Assembly: GCA_033964015.1 (NCBI GenBank)
Contig: CM066913.1
Span: 22,591,854 to 22,655,853, forward strand
Direction: 5' to 3'
DNA from: Scolanthus callimorphus
Taxonomy: Eukaryota > Cnidaria > Anthozoa > Actiniaria > Edwardsiidae
DNA: 64,000 nt
Positions 41,915 to 52,640 of the stretch are shown here, piece after piece. The notes beneath the pieces were generated by a model. The model saw only the letters and a program-made list of their open reading frames with translations. It was not told the DNA's origin and searched no databases. Position 1 is the first letter of the stretch. Each line of letters opens with the position of its first letter. The translations under genes were made by a program, and so were the position numbers.

Positions 41915-41938
41915 GCCACCGTGTAATATTACGGTGGC
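41915..41938. other. Hairpin with a TAATATTAC loop at the edge of the foldback element
   Basis: GCCACCGT and ACGGTGGC form an 8-bp stem around GTAATATT. The sequence across the loop and 3' stem is TAATATTAC (41924-41932), the nonanucleotide that marks rolling-circle origins of geminiviruses. The right end of the foldback element starts at the equivalent of ACGGTGG but lacks the other half of the stem. Confidence 0.6.
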
Positions 41939-43595
41939 CTACAAGTATCACGGCAAAAACAAATTGTTCACGGCAAAAACAAATTGTTCACGGCGAAAAC
42001 AAATTGTTCACGGCAAAAACAAATTTGTTCACGGCAAAAACAAATTGCCATGACAAAGGCAAATAGCTCACGGCAAAAGCAAATTGCTCCACGGCAAAAG
42101 CAAATTGCTCCACGGCAAAAGCAAATTGCTCCACGGCAAAAGCAAATTGCTCACGGCAAAAGCAAATTGCTCACGGCGAAAGCAAATTGCTCACGGCAAA
42201 AGCAAATTGCTCGCGGCAAAAACAAATTGCTCACGGCATAGCCTTGCACGTAATTCAAGACGGCGGACTCTGCTGATACAAACGAAGAAGAGCTGATGAC
42301 TTTTTATTTTTACAGAGGCTTTCAATACGAGAGAATTCGCTTACTTCTCAGCAAGCGCCACACAACTAGAGCTTAGTATTGCTACCCTTAAACGGCGTAT
42401 TAAACGTTTTGGACTTGCTATCATTTTCGTTTTTTGCGTTGTTTCACATTTCAAACGTGACGTTTTGTCGCGAGTTGATTGGCTGCTGTTTTGACCGTTA
42501 TTTTTCAGCCAATCAGCGAGCGAGAAACGCGACAACTTCTCGACAAAACGTCACGTTTGAATTGTAGAACTACGCGAACAAATTTGCAAGCTTCAGGTTG
42601 AATGAAAACGGTAGTAAAAGACGTCACGTTCCCTGTGATTTCGACCAGCTCGAAAGCCAAATCCGGGAAATCGTCGATTAGTCCTGGGTGTTTGAAAGGC
42701 CTATCGCGCGCTCTGTTTGGCATACCCTGCAATTAAAGGTGTGAGAATCCCCAATATGGCGTCCAGGCCCGTAGGAGAGGGGGTTCGAGGGGTTCGAACG
42801 AGCCCCCCCTGGCAGGGCAAAAAAAAAAAACGATAAAAAAACAGCTAGGAAACATGACAAAAATGCTATAAATAAAGTGTATATAGTGTTTTCGCTGAAA
42901 CCCCCCTCCAAGGGCGAGCTACGGGCCTGTGATTGCTTTTGCGCGACATCGACCCTGAAGAAAGAAGCCCGAGGAAAGGAAGCGGCACAGACTTAAAACT
43001 TAAGAAGAACTTAGGGATTAGAGGGGGCGGGGGAGGGCCTCTAATTTTCATGCAGGTGAAAAAGGGGAGGGTCAACAAATTTGGTGAAAATGATAAAGGG
43101 AGGGTCATTATTTTTTTACGCAAACGTTGTTAGGGTAATACAGGGCCGTAGCGCTTATAGTGGGGCCGTGCCCCCCTCCCCCCCAAGTTTTTCCCCAATC
43201 AATCCTTAAAATTCCCGATTTTGCACTTTGCATATCAAAGTTTCCCAAACATGCGGTAATTTCGTATGCTGGGCTCTAAATTACTTTTGCCGTGAACAGT
43301 TTACGTTAGCCGTCAGCTATTTGCTTTTGCCGTGAGCAATTTGTTTTTGCCGTGAGCAATTTACTTTCGCCGTGAACAATTTGCTTTTGCCGTGAGCAAT
43401 TTGCTTTTGCCGTGAGCTATTTTCTTTTGCCGTGAGCAATTTGTTTTTGCCGTGAACAATTTGTTTTTTGCCGTGAACAATTTCTTTTTGCCGTGAACAA
43501 TTTGTTTTTTTGCCGTGAACAATTTCTTTTTGTCGTGAACAATTTCTTTTTGCCGTGAACAATTTCTTTTTGCCGTGATACTTTTGGCCCACCGT
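41931..43595. mobile_element. Foldback element with inverted minisatellite arms
   Basis: The left end ACGGTGGCCTACAAGTATCA and the right end (inverse, ACGGTGGGCCAAAAGTATCA) match. Each arm continues with about 15 units of a 20-bp repeat, CACGGCAAAARCAAATTGYT: 41949-42237 on the plus strand and 43284-43576 inverted. The middle (42240-43280) contains a palindrome around 42440-42560 (AACGTGACGTTTTGTCGCGA) but no transposase. It is inserted in the divergent-gene element. The ORFs of lysine/glutamine-rich peptides here are repeat by-products. Confidence 0.82.
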
Positions 43596-43896
43596 ATGAT
43601 ATCCTCTATGTACGTTACAGTATCTTTATCTATATCTATATCATTCGTATGTTGTCTTTGTATGTTTATATAAAAAATTATAAAAACATTATTTAAAAAA
43701 AGAAAGAAATTAGTTTGTCAACAATAAACAGCAAGATCATTAATTCCGCGTGGGGACGCTTATTAATTCAACCGCAATTAAAGCTCATTATGTATTGCCC
43801 CTGAAATTAGCATTCCCCCGCAAAAAAGGGCTAACTCCATACCTACTATACTACTCTCGTGTTCTATCCCCGATAAAACACTCCAGCTCGTTTTTA

Positions 43897-44528
43897 CTAC
43901 TTGTAAAACGGTTGCCAGTAATCATTCATAAGTCCATGTTAGCTTACAAAAAAGGAAAATAAAATTGTAAGATTTAAAAAAAAATATTTTGAAATGGCAA
44001 TGAAAACATCGACTGCGATTAGTTCATTTAGAGAGGCGTTCCGAAAAATAGACAAATATTCTATAGTCTGTTTATAATTACATGACTTTCAAAAGAGAAA
44101 AATTCCCTTTGGAATAGCTGTCACTCATTTACCAATACTGTAATGAATAATGACGAAAGAAATGCCGTTCAAATGTCATACAAAAAAATGCATGTATTAA
44201 CGATATCTAATAATGCTTGGACTTCCTGATTGGCTTTTGTATAAAAGAAAGGTTTGGGGGCAGTGTTTTCCAATTGTTTTTGATTTCCTTTCATTTCATG
44301 TACTTGCCCATTCATTCTCGTCATGAAGCAGAGCGGTTCGTACGGATTAGCCATGTGTAAATTGGACGGGCGAGCTAAATTCATTTTTCTGTGCTAAATT
44401 CATTTTTTTGTCGAATATGTCCATTGTGGCTCGTTTCATAAAAGATTCACAGAAGGGTAGTCGGCACTAGCCTCGTCATTCAATGTTTTCGTGTAAAACT
44501 TGTTTAAATCATGGTCACCGAATTGTAA
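43897..44528. other. No feature seen
   Basis: The stretch is AT-rich, with short frames lacking any domain or splice support. Confidence 0.4.
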
Positions 44529-44531
44529 TAA

Positions 44532-44735
44532 GACCACGTCCAAACTACATCGTTTTCAAACGAAAACGGATACTTTTTGCTCCGTTTTCAAAAAGATATG
44601 CGTCCACACTTACCGTTTTCGTACTGTTTTCGCCGTTTTCGGTGATCGTTTTCGGCGTTGTAGAGTGGACGATAGCCGTATCCGGAGCAAAAAGTATCCG
44701 TTTTCGTTTAAAAACGGTGTAGTGTGGACGGGGTC
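44532..44735. mobile_element. Harbinger-like MITE, copy 3
   Basis: GACCACGTCCAAACTAC and GTAGTGTGGACGGGGTC bound the copy, with TAA on both sides (44529-44531, 44736-44738). The inside matches the copy at 20409. Confidence 0.8.
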
Positions 44736-44843
44736 TAAATAAACTATCGCTTTACACAATGCACGTATTCATTTCTAACATGTGTGTTATTTTTTCGTAG
44801 GTTATAGGAAAAGGTGGAAATCAAGACCATAGAGCGTTTGTAA

Positions 44844-45175
44844 GGCACCGTCCACACTACGCCGGCTAAATTTGAAAACGGCTAATTTGCCTCGAAAACG
44901 GAACAAAATTTTTCCGTCCACACTACGCCGGCTAAATTTGAAAACGCACAAAAAAAGTCAGCTTAGCGCATGCGCCAAAAGAAAAACGAGAGCTCGCGGT
45001 CATAAATTCCTCGCAGTCGTATGACATGACGTCATCGTTTTCGAAAAGCTCCGTTTTCACCGTCCACACTAAAACGCATAGCCGGCGTTTTCAAATTTAT
45101 CCACTTTCGGCAGCGTTTTTGAAAAGATCCGGTTTCGGTGGAAATTTAGCCGGCGTAGTGTGGACGGTGCGTGCC
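44844..45175. mobile_element. Related Harbinger-like MITE of another subfamily
   Basis: GGCACCGTCCACACTACGCC and its inverse bound the element, with TAA on both sides (44841-44843, 45176-45178). Arms on GCCGGCTAAATTTGAAAACG extend inward. Confidence 0.78.
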
Positions 45176-45178
45176 TAA

Positions 45179-47560
45179 GAGAGCAATGTTGGGGTCTCCA
45201 TGAATATTGTCAGGCAAACATGCTGTTCTGGTGAGTTGTCACATCACTACTGGTGCTCAGTGAGCCAAACTAGATAGAGAACTGCTGCTCACTGAACTGC
45301 CGATCTGATAAAGAACTCTGACGTTACCGGAGATCAATCAGATTCAGTTCAATGCGCAGCAGTTTTGGCTGATTGAGCACCATTATGATATGACAATGTT
45401 ATGATATGACAAGACAAATTGCATTTTATTCTTGCCGTGAAGTGATATCGTATCACTTCACTGATACGATTTTTGTTCGAATTCACTGCTTTATCACATG
45501 GATATCTGGTCACAGTATATAATAAGTATTCTTCTTGCACGGGAGAAGTGGCCGCTTAATAGAGGTTTGCCGCTTGATGGAGGTTCACAAGAAAGTCACG
45601 CGTTCTGTAATACGAATTATTTTAAACAATTCTTTGTGGTGTTAATTTCCATTGAAATTGAAAATATGTTTTAACAAAGAACTGCCGCCGAATGTTTATG
45701 TTTATTGCACTATAAAGAAAATAATGGCCGCGGCCACTTGGAGTGGCCGCTGAAAAGAGATTTTTGGGACTTTGAAAACTGCCGCGGAGAGTGTGGCCGC
45801 CTAATAGCTGCATCACTGTGTATAAATATAAAGGTGACAAGAAAATATTAGTGAGGCAAGAATTTAAAATTGTGGACTGCAAACGGCAGGTTTGAGCCAG
45901 TTTCATAAGGTATACTTCCTTCTAGGGGGTTTTGGAAGATTTGCTTTTCAAGTTATGATTTTATGAAGAATTTTTTTTTTTTAATTCAAAAATTACTAGC
46001 GGACACTATTGTCTCTAAAATTTGCTCTTTCGAAAGAGCAGTATATATTCGCGTGCGTGAAACTCTCGAAACTTGGCCTGATTTGTGTTTTATCAAATTA
46101 AAGAAATAGAGTTTCCATAGTTGAGATAAAGTAAGCTTTAAAATGAGGAATCCTTGTCAAGATACGACCTCTTTCTTGTGAAATTATGACATTTTAACGA
46201 AAAATACCGCGAAGATGTTCCGTAACCTTAACAAAATATGACATATGTTCGTAGTTATCATTTCTATCTTCGCACTCATGAAGCTGTGAGCCCAAAGACG
46301 AAGAAAAAAAAAGGGGCAAAGGATTTGGAATTCAAAAGGGATAGCTGATGTGAGGGAGCGTGGAAATGGCATTAAATGCAGTGATTTGCTGGGAAACCTT
46401 TAAAAACGTTTAGACTACCTTATAGTACAAACTACGTGATCTAAGTTCATAGCTATGATGATATCTTTCTCACTCACCACCTGTGAGTCTATAAAAGCCT
46501 AAAAGAAAAGAGGGCAAACGCTTTAGATTAAAAAAGACAGTTGAAAAGGAGAGTGAAAATGGCAATATGTGATATGCAGATATCTTTTCATTGATTTGGT
46601 GGAAAACCTTTAAAAACTCACCGCAAGCCCTTACCTGTTCTTCAACTGTTTTCCTGAATACAAGTGCTATAAAGAATACAATTATCTTGCAAGCAGTCTA
46701 CAAGTTATTACGATCAAGCATTGTGTCCTGAATAATTCACAATGCTTAGCCCAATCAAATACCCCGCTCAGTGGACCATAGGAGAACGCTGGTTAATTAT
46801 GTCATTATTACAATGGAAGTGTGGAATGTTATTTGAGTGGTGATTGCTTTGTTTGTTATTTTTTGGGTTATCTTTTCTTTTTTTTTCGTCTAATGTTACA
46901 ATATATCTATACTGGAGACGGCGCTAATCATTTTCCAGTTGCCAATGAATTTCTAACAAAATTGCACGGCTGTAAGAAAAAACTGAAACAAATCTCTCCA
47001 TTACAACTAAATAACCCCCTCAAAACACGTGTTACGCCTGCATGTGCATGAGGTTGTATGGTTTATCTATAGTTGAGAAGTAGTCAAAATTACAACAATC
47101 CTTGTGATAAGTGAAACAATCTTAAACAGCTTCCAAAATTGAATGCTCTAGCAGTTTTTAATCAAACGGGATGAATGTTTAATTTCAAAAGCAAGTGGTG
47201 TTATGTGTGTTTTGACAAGATGTCAGCTTTTATCGGGGAACGGAGGGGCGGGTTATAGAGATCCCCTCAAAATTAGCACGCAAAAATAAATTCCTGCAAA
47301 GCCGATTAGGCATATGAAAATAACAGCTTGGCCTTACAAAAACCTTCCGGCACTCCTCTGAGCCAGGAAAATGAATCCTGCACAAGACAACCCTTCCCGG
47401 AAATATCTAATGGTCCGTCCCTTGTAATATAATTTGCGACTGCAATTTACTGTTTACAAATAGATACTAACTAAAGCAAGTGGAATTTATTAAAATCAAA
47501 GTTGTAATAAAGAAACAAAGAGTTTTTTAAATATCATTTTATTGATATTTCAATTGAGAT
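45179..47560. other. Gene-poor stretch with weak repeats
   Basis: It contains a small hairpin (GAAGTGATATCGTATCACTTC, about 45439-45459) and a GTGGCCGC-rich segment (45545-45810). A diverged tandem duplication of about 205 bp (46180-46620) shares GGAAAACCTTTAAAAACG-like ends. No gene is supported. Confidence 0.45.
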
Positions 47561-47625
47561 TTTTAGCGGAACTCCCCGTGCCGAAGGCACAGAGTGGAGC
47601 CCCATACGTATCATTCAACGTCCCA
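47561..47625. repeat. End of the CGGAGCTCC repeat family
   Basis: TTTTTAGCGGAACTCC and a GTGCCGAAGGCAC hairpin followed by GGAGCCCCATACG match the inverse of the element end at 14390-14440. The body downstream (47625-48870) shows no supported gene. Confidence 0.5.
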
Positions 47626-48878
47626 TGAGAAAGCAACCCATCCAAGCCAAAACGATACGTTCAGCGGCTTACGAAAGCATCGCGGGCTCTTATTTACGCA
47701 TGCGCACTTGCGTTATTGGCGACCCGTGTACACAGCAAATCACAGTCCGTCTTGGATCACTGAGCGCGCGCGTCATTTTGTCCTCCAGCACAGCGCCGCG
47801 GTGCTTTGACGCGGTGATTGGCAGAGGACACGGACCGAAAGTCGCTCCTTCATTTTCCCACCGAAAAAACTCACAAAACAACGCGCCCGCGTCGGCTCAC
47901 TCGAGTTCATTCAGACGAATTTTTTGTTGAGTCAAACTGAGACAAACTCGTGGCTGCGAACCACGCCAAATTTGCTCAAAAGAATTCTCTAATGATTGTC
48001 AAAATACTTCGGATTCGATTCCTTCGCCGATATTTCATAATGTTGTTTAGTCATTCTGGAGAAACTATGAGGGAGTTGCAAAAGATTCAAAGGCTAGATT
48101 GCAGAATACCCGGCCCACGGCGAAGCAAGACTTCGGCGTTCTGAAGAAAAACAACAGTTTCTTTTCTAAAAGCTGCAAACGAAGTGTTCTTCGAATACTC
48201 ATATGAGATCTACGAACAGGGAGCCAGAACTGGATTGAACAGGATTGACAATAACAGAAAATATTATATTATAATATATTTAGGAAAATTGGCTTTGTGC
48301 AAAAGCTTGCCAAGTAAGAATGAATTCAACTCAACACGACGGAGACTTTCGCAGGAAAAAAACGACTTCACTATCAGTTATCGGTAAGCACAAAGCTTGA
48401 AATTGCTTCTTATGCTATTTACATTTTTAGCTTCCAAGTTTATTGCATTCCTGATGAGAAAATTCTGACTTTACATGTAACTTTTACCTTTTGCTGCTTT
48501 AGTTTTAGCTTTTTCTCCGGCTAAACTCGAATTATAGTTTTGAGCAAGCTTGACTTTTTGGCCCTGCTTTGCCTTATGTAAACAGGTCATTTCTGATATT
48601 CTAGCCTTGATTTTCCTTTGTCACATGTTAGATTTAGTTAGTACAATGAGACAAATACTATGTCAAGTATTCTTTGTTGTGGATTTCGCTGCAAATCTTA
48701 TTTTTCATTTTTATTTCAAGGAGATTATCTTTTGTCGGCCGTGAACTGCGACTTGTTAGCATATCAGAACGTGCTAATACTATCATTGCCATATAATGGT
48801 AACATGAATTTTCTTGAATTAACCTGTAAAGGTGAGCTCCCTGTGAGTAAGACGTGGGTTGTGTATGTCATTGGAGTT

Positions 48879-49760
48879 AATAATAATAATAATAATCGTT
48901 TATTATTCCTCTTGCAGTTAAGACTGAATTACAGGAATAGGTCATACATTAATACTAACATCGAAAATATTATAATAAATACACACGCCAGGACGAAAGA
49001 CAAGTTACAATAAATCCAAACAGTACTTTGAAGTTACAAAGTTTCTGAAACGGTCGGTTTGGGTAGGTCTAATAAAGCGAGAGGAATCCCCTGATCTCAG
49101 AGAGTATCCAGAGGCGTGTTCACAGACCCTAGCACGTATAAGTGAATAGAGAGGACTTCCCGCGTGAATCCTCTGAACAAACCTTGAGCAGGCCAGGTCT
49201 CTCCGATCGGAAAGAGACAACAGGCCTGCCACGGTAAGCGCGCGGCAATAGGGTTTGAATGGGAACACGATAGCGAGTGCACGCCTCTGAATACCCTCGA
49301 GCACGTTAGATAAATAGATAGGAAGATTCGCAAAGATGGGTGCGGCATATTCTAAGATTGACCTAATGAGGGCGCAGTATACCATAACAAGGTCAGCAGG
49401 CGCGACGCCGCATTTCTTGAGTTGTCTCAGAGCATAGAGACGTTTGTTTGCTTTCTTCAATATGAAGTCACAGTGGGCAGACCATGTCAAGTCGCTGGAG
49501 ATGTAAATGCCAAGAAGCTTAAAAGACTTGACAGACTCGATAACGGAGCAACCGGTAGCAAGTGTCTGCCACTGAGAGCTATCATATTGAAGAAAGCTAA
49601 CACACATTTCTTTACATTTGCTAGGATTTAGTTTCATGTTGTTCATACATGCAAATGATTGAATATCCTCGACAATGTGACGCATGAGTGATGGCGAGTT
49701 CCTGGGTACTATTTCAAGTGCTGTTAGGTCGTCTACAAACTTTATTCCGCTTTTAGGCAT
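48879..49760 (-). mobile_element. 5'-truncated non-LTR retrotransposon (LINE)
   Basis: The minus-strand ORF (49760 to 49005, 251 codons) is the C-terminal part of a reverse transcriptase. It begins at the catalytic box (FVDDLTALEI, equivalent to YxDD), followed by MKLNPSKCKEMCVSF, KLLGIYISSDLTWSAH and the thumb-like region. The 3' end is a run of ATT/TTA triplets (48879-48897), as in CR1- or L2-like elements. The N-terminal RT and endonuclease are missing, as usual for dead-on-arrival LINEs. The last codons (KSGIKF) come close to or inside another repeat beginning near 49748. Confidence 0.85.
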
Positions 49761-49854
49761 TGCCTAAATCTATATATTAGTTGAGATTTACATTGATGAA
49801 GGAGCAGTAGTTTCAGAACGTCTGATTACGCCTATTTCAACTAACGCTACGGCT

Positions 49855-50110
49855 AAACTAGGACACATGTATCGCGCAAAACAATTGTGTCCTGCATGTT
49901 TCCCCGAGTAGCTAACCTAGCAAACATATAGCGCGCAATATGTGTGTCCTGCATGTTTCCCCGAGTGGCTAAACTAGGAAACATAGCGAGCGTGTGTCTT
50001 TGGACACATAAAATGTTTCTTGTCTCGCTAAGAAACATTTCTTGGTGTCCTGCCTACAAAATTTGTCGCGCGCAACAATGTTTCTCGCCTTGCTAAACCG
50101 ATAAACATGA
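49855..50110. repeat. Repeat with TGTTTCCCCGAGT and GGAAACAT units
   Basis: GTGTCCTGCATGTTTCCCCG occurs twice (about 49890 and 49946), with related CTAGGAAACAT and CTAAGAAACATTTC segments after it. It is non-coding. Confidence 0.6.
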
Positions 50111-50445
50111 AGGAAACATGTTAAGCCATGGCTAACTTTGCTCCGCAACCATGCATCGTAATGAAGACGCTATTCCTCGTATTTTCCTCGAGCTTGGCAA
50201 ACCAAATTAAACTAAAACCCAATTCAATTCAATTTTGATTTCATTAACAAAGAACAAAATAATGTTACACACAACCTGCTAAGTAGCAAAGCTAGTCGAG
50301 GCAGGCAGTGTGGGTGAAGTGAAAAAAATGGAAAGGTATTTTACATACAATTGCTCTTTGTTTTTTATATACATGATTAGTTGCAGTTATTATATAGCTT
50401 GGATTTATTCGATCAAAGCGCGCGCTCTGATTGGTTCTATGATGG

Positions 50446-50913
50446 TCATGTGGTAAAGTCAAGCGGGCAAAGAACACATGCTCTCCAAGGTTCTTGATCA
50501 TCCCCATTAACTTTAACCATGTCTCCAATAACAGGATAATACGGAAGCGTTACCATAGTAATTGGAAATTCATGATGATATTCGACAACCATATACTTTG
50601 TCGTATTTGTACCGTCGTCTGGAAATAGCACAACCTTACATTGAATGAGGCCGGCATGAAACACAACCTGAACGTGCGAAGGCTTCACATATCTTCGTTT
50701 GTTCCACTTGTTAAAAACAATGCTACCATTTTCATCAGTAACATATTCATAACAACCTCCAAACAGTAAGATATGCTGTAAGCCATATGCTGTAAGCCTG
50801 AGAATTTTGGTTATTTCGAAGATGACATCACCGCCATCATTCCGTGTTACCTGTACATTCTCACCCAACCTATACTGCATTCCATTGGGTAACTCCTTTG
50901 GGAAAAAAAACAC
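50446..50913 (-). CDS. Hypothetical protein of 155 aa, possibly a mobile-element remnant
   Basis: This is an uninterrupted frame in repeat-rich DNA. It contains alternating hydrophobic strands (DVIFEITKILRL, KYMVVEYHHEFPI, MVKVNGDDQEPWRACVLC) and many aromatic residues, a composition unlike random frames nearby. I do not recognise a family. The pattern resembles small beta-rich C-terminal domains seen in long uncharacterised cnidarian mobile-element proteins, but that is an impression only. A splice-like TTCCTACATG region lies upstream. Confidence 0.4.
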   Translation of the reverse strand: MFFFPKELPNGMQYRLGENVQVTRNDGGDVIFEITKILRLTAYGLQHILLFGGCYEYVTDENGSIVFNKWNKRRYVKPSHVQVVFHAGLIQCKVVLFPDDGTNTTKYMVVEYHHEFPITMVTLPYYPVIGDMVKVNGDDQEPWRACVLCPLDFTT

Positions 50914-51729
50914 TTCCTACATGTATGTCCAATGTCAGGTAAGGTTTCATTATTTAAAGCAAGCCCAAGTTGCTCGGACAGATGGACGAAAATCTTTGTC
51001 CTTTCTTCTTGAGTTTTCGGGCACTAGTTTTAGATTTCAAAATGTAACTCGTAAATAGACTTAATTCACCAATATTTTTTGCAGGCTGTTTTACTCGGTA
51101 AATAAATAAAACTTTGAAATACGAACATTTTTTCCCGACTGTCATAAACGCGAGTTATGAGAGAAATATGTTTTTCTCCATACATTTCTCTGCTCAAGAA
51201 TAAAAGTACGTATAAGTAGGTCTTTTTCCCTCTGTCGATATGCCGTGGCTCTGGAGACAGCTTTCCCATCGCACTGCCCACATTGGCAATGCACATGTTT
51301 TGATTTGTCACAATAACAAAGTACAATGTCTTCACTATATGCAGCCTTTTTTTATAACAAGAAAACAGCCCGTCACTTCGTGACGCTAGAAGACCCCACC
51401 TAAGTTCCCCCTTCCATAAACTGCTGATTTACATTACTAATGACCTCCTTTTTTGTGTGTTTGTTTTGCACTGGTCTCCCTGATTTTGGTGGAGAAAATG
51501 ACGCACGTGTGTGTGTCTTGGTGAGTCAGTCCGGTTCTCAAATCTGTCTAAGAACACGCTAAAATTGAAAACGCAGCCTATCACAGAAAAACATTTGACT
51601 TCGGAATTGTTTGTATAATGCTTATCAGTAAGGCACGAGAGAAGAAACAGGTAAAGTTAAACTGTTCTAAGAAATTTCTTAGTTTATCATAGGAATATTT
51701 AGAGAATATCATTAGCGCGCGCTCTGTAG

Positions 51730-52560
51730 GCAGTGCCAGGTGTAAGTTTGTTCAAACTTGAATGAAATTTTTCTCAGCTCAAATCTTTCTCGAATTAGAA
51801 TTATCCCTACACACAAATGTAAGTAATCTGTAATAGAACCATTTAGGTTTGAATGTCTATGGTGCTATCGGCTAAGGGAACTGTGTTCTTTTTTAGTTTA
51901 TGTGTGAGATTTCAACATGGCCGCGATGGCGGCTTTGTCCCTCGCTGAAAAAATCGCTTGAATTAGAACTTAGCCAATTAGCCTTTTTTCCAACAAAAAC
52001 ACGTCCACTGGAGAGATTTCCTCCTTCTCTTCTGGTTTGTGTCCTTCGTTTTGCGATAAAGCGTCAGGATTTATACTGTAAAATATTATTCATGGCTTTG
52101 TGGCATTTCGCCTTAGCGTGCTTCCAGAAAGCAAGGCGGTGTACGGCGGTGTACGTTTGTTCAAACTTGAATGAAAATTTTTCTCAGCTTAAAGCTTTCG
52201 AATAATAATTATCCCTGCACATTCCTGCAAGTAATCTGTGACAGAACCATTTAGGTTTAGATGACTATGGTGATTTCGGCTGCGCGAACTGAGTTCTTTT
52301 TTAGTTTCTGTGGGAGATTTCAAAATGGCGGCGATGGCAGCTTTGTCCCTCGCTTAAGAAATCGCTTGAATTAGAACTTAGCCCAGGGTGAATCTTTTCT
52401 AACCAAAACACGCCCACTGTGGAGATATCCACCTTCTCTTCAGGTTTGTTAACTTCGTTTGGCGACACAGCTTCAGGGCCAAGCGGAGTGAGTGCGGACG
52501 ATTTAGCCAATCAGAAACGTTTGCGCAGACAACCCGATTATAATAGTAGAGATATAGATA
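51730..52560. repeat. Tandem duplication of about 410 bp
   Basis: TTAGGTTTGAATGTCTATGG (51843) and TTAGGTTTAGATGACTATGG (52252) begin matching stretches. These include GAGATTTCAACATGGCCGCG versus GAGATTTCAAAATGGCGGCG and a shared TCGCTTGAATTAGAACTTAG. Confidence 0.8.
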
Positions 52561-52640
52561 CCTTGATACCTACAAGGGAATTTAAAACAAATTTTATTAA
52601 GCTGTAATATATAGATTTAGGTAATGCCTAAAAGCTGAAC

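Larger units (their letters stand above)
40731..43896. mobile_element. Divergent-gene TIR element, copy 1 (interrupted by a foldback element)
   Basis: The left end starts AAAACGAGCTGGAGTGTTTT and its inverse closes the right end near 43896. Similarity continues inward for about 190 bp with gaps, for instance in GTCAACAATAA...GGACGCT. Flanking TTTAC on both sides may be a 5-bp target duplication. In order it holds a minus-strand zinc-finger ORF (40951-41112), an 11-bp minisatellite, a TATA box and an acidic plus-strand gene (41415-41885), then a nested foldback element (41931-43595). Its unnested length is about 1.5 kb. A second, different copy lies at 60955-63170. No transposase or polymerase is seen, so it is probably non-autonomous. 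Confidence 0.7.
49748..52640. mobile_element. Candidate composite element bounded by inverted CTTTTAGGCATTRCCTAAAT repeats
   Basis: GCTTTTAGGCATTGCCTAAATCTATATATTA-type sequence at 49757-49783 has its inverse at 52606-52635. Between them lie the repeat at 49850-50110, an unknown ORF (50446-50913) and a duplication (51730-52560). They may be two separate copies in opposite orientation, since a related end occurs at 12944. Confidence 0.4.

Noticed and set aside
41818..42296. Lysine/glutamine-rich ORFs in the 20-bp repeat arms
   Set aside because: Pure translation of the minisatellite; the same holds for the minus-strand ORF at 43317-43592.
42866..43123. Minus-strand ORF with a proline run
   Set aside because: Low-complexity reading in the centre of the foldback element with no family match.
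48660..49013. 117-codon plus-strand ORF with an Asn run
   Set aside because: It reads through the ATT tail of the LINE on the opposite strand.
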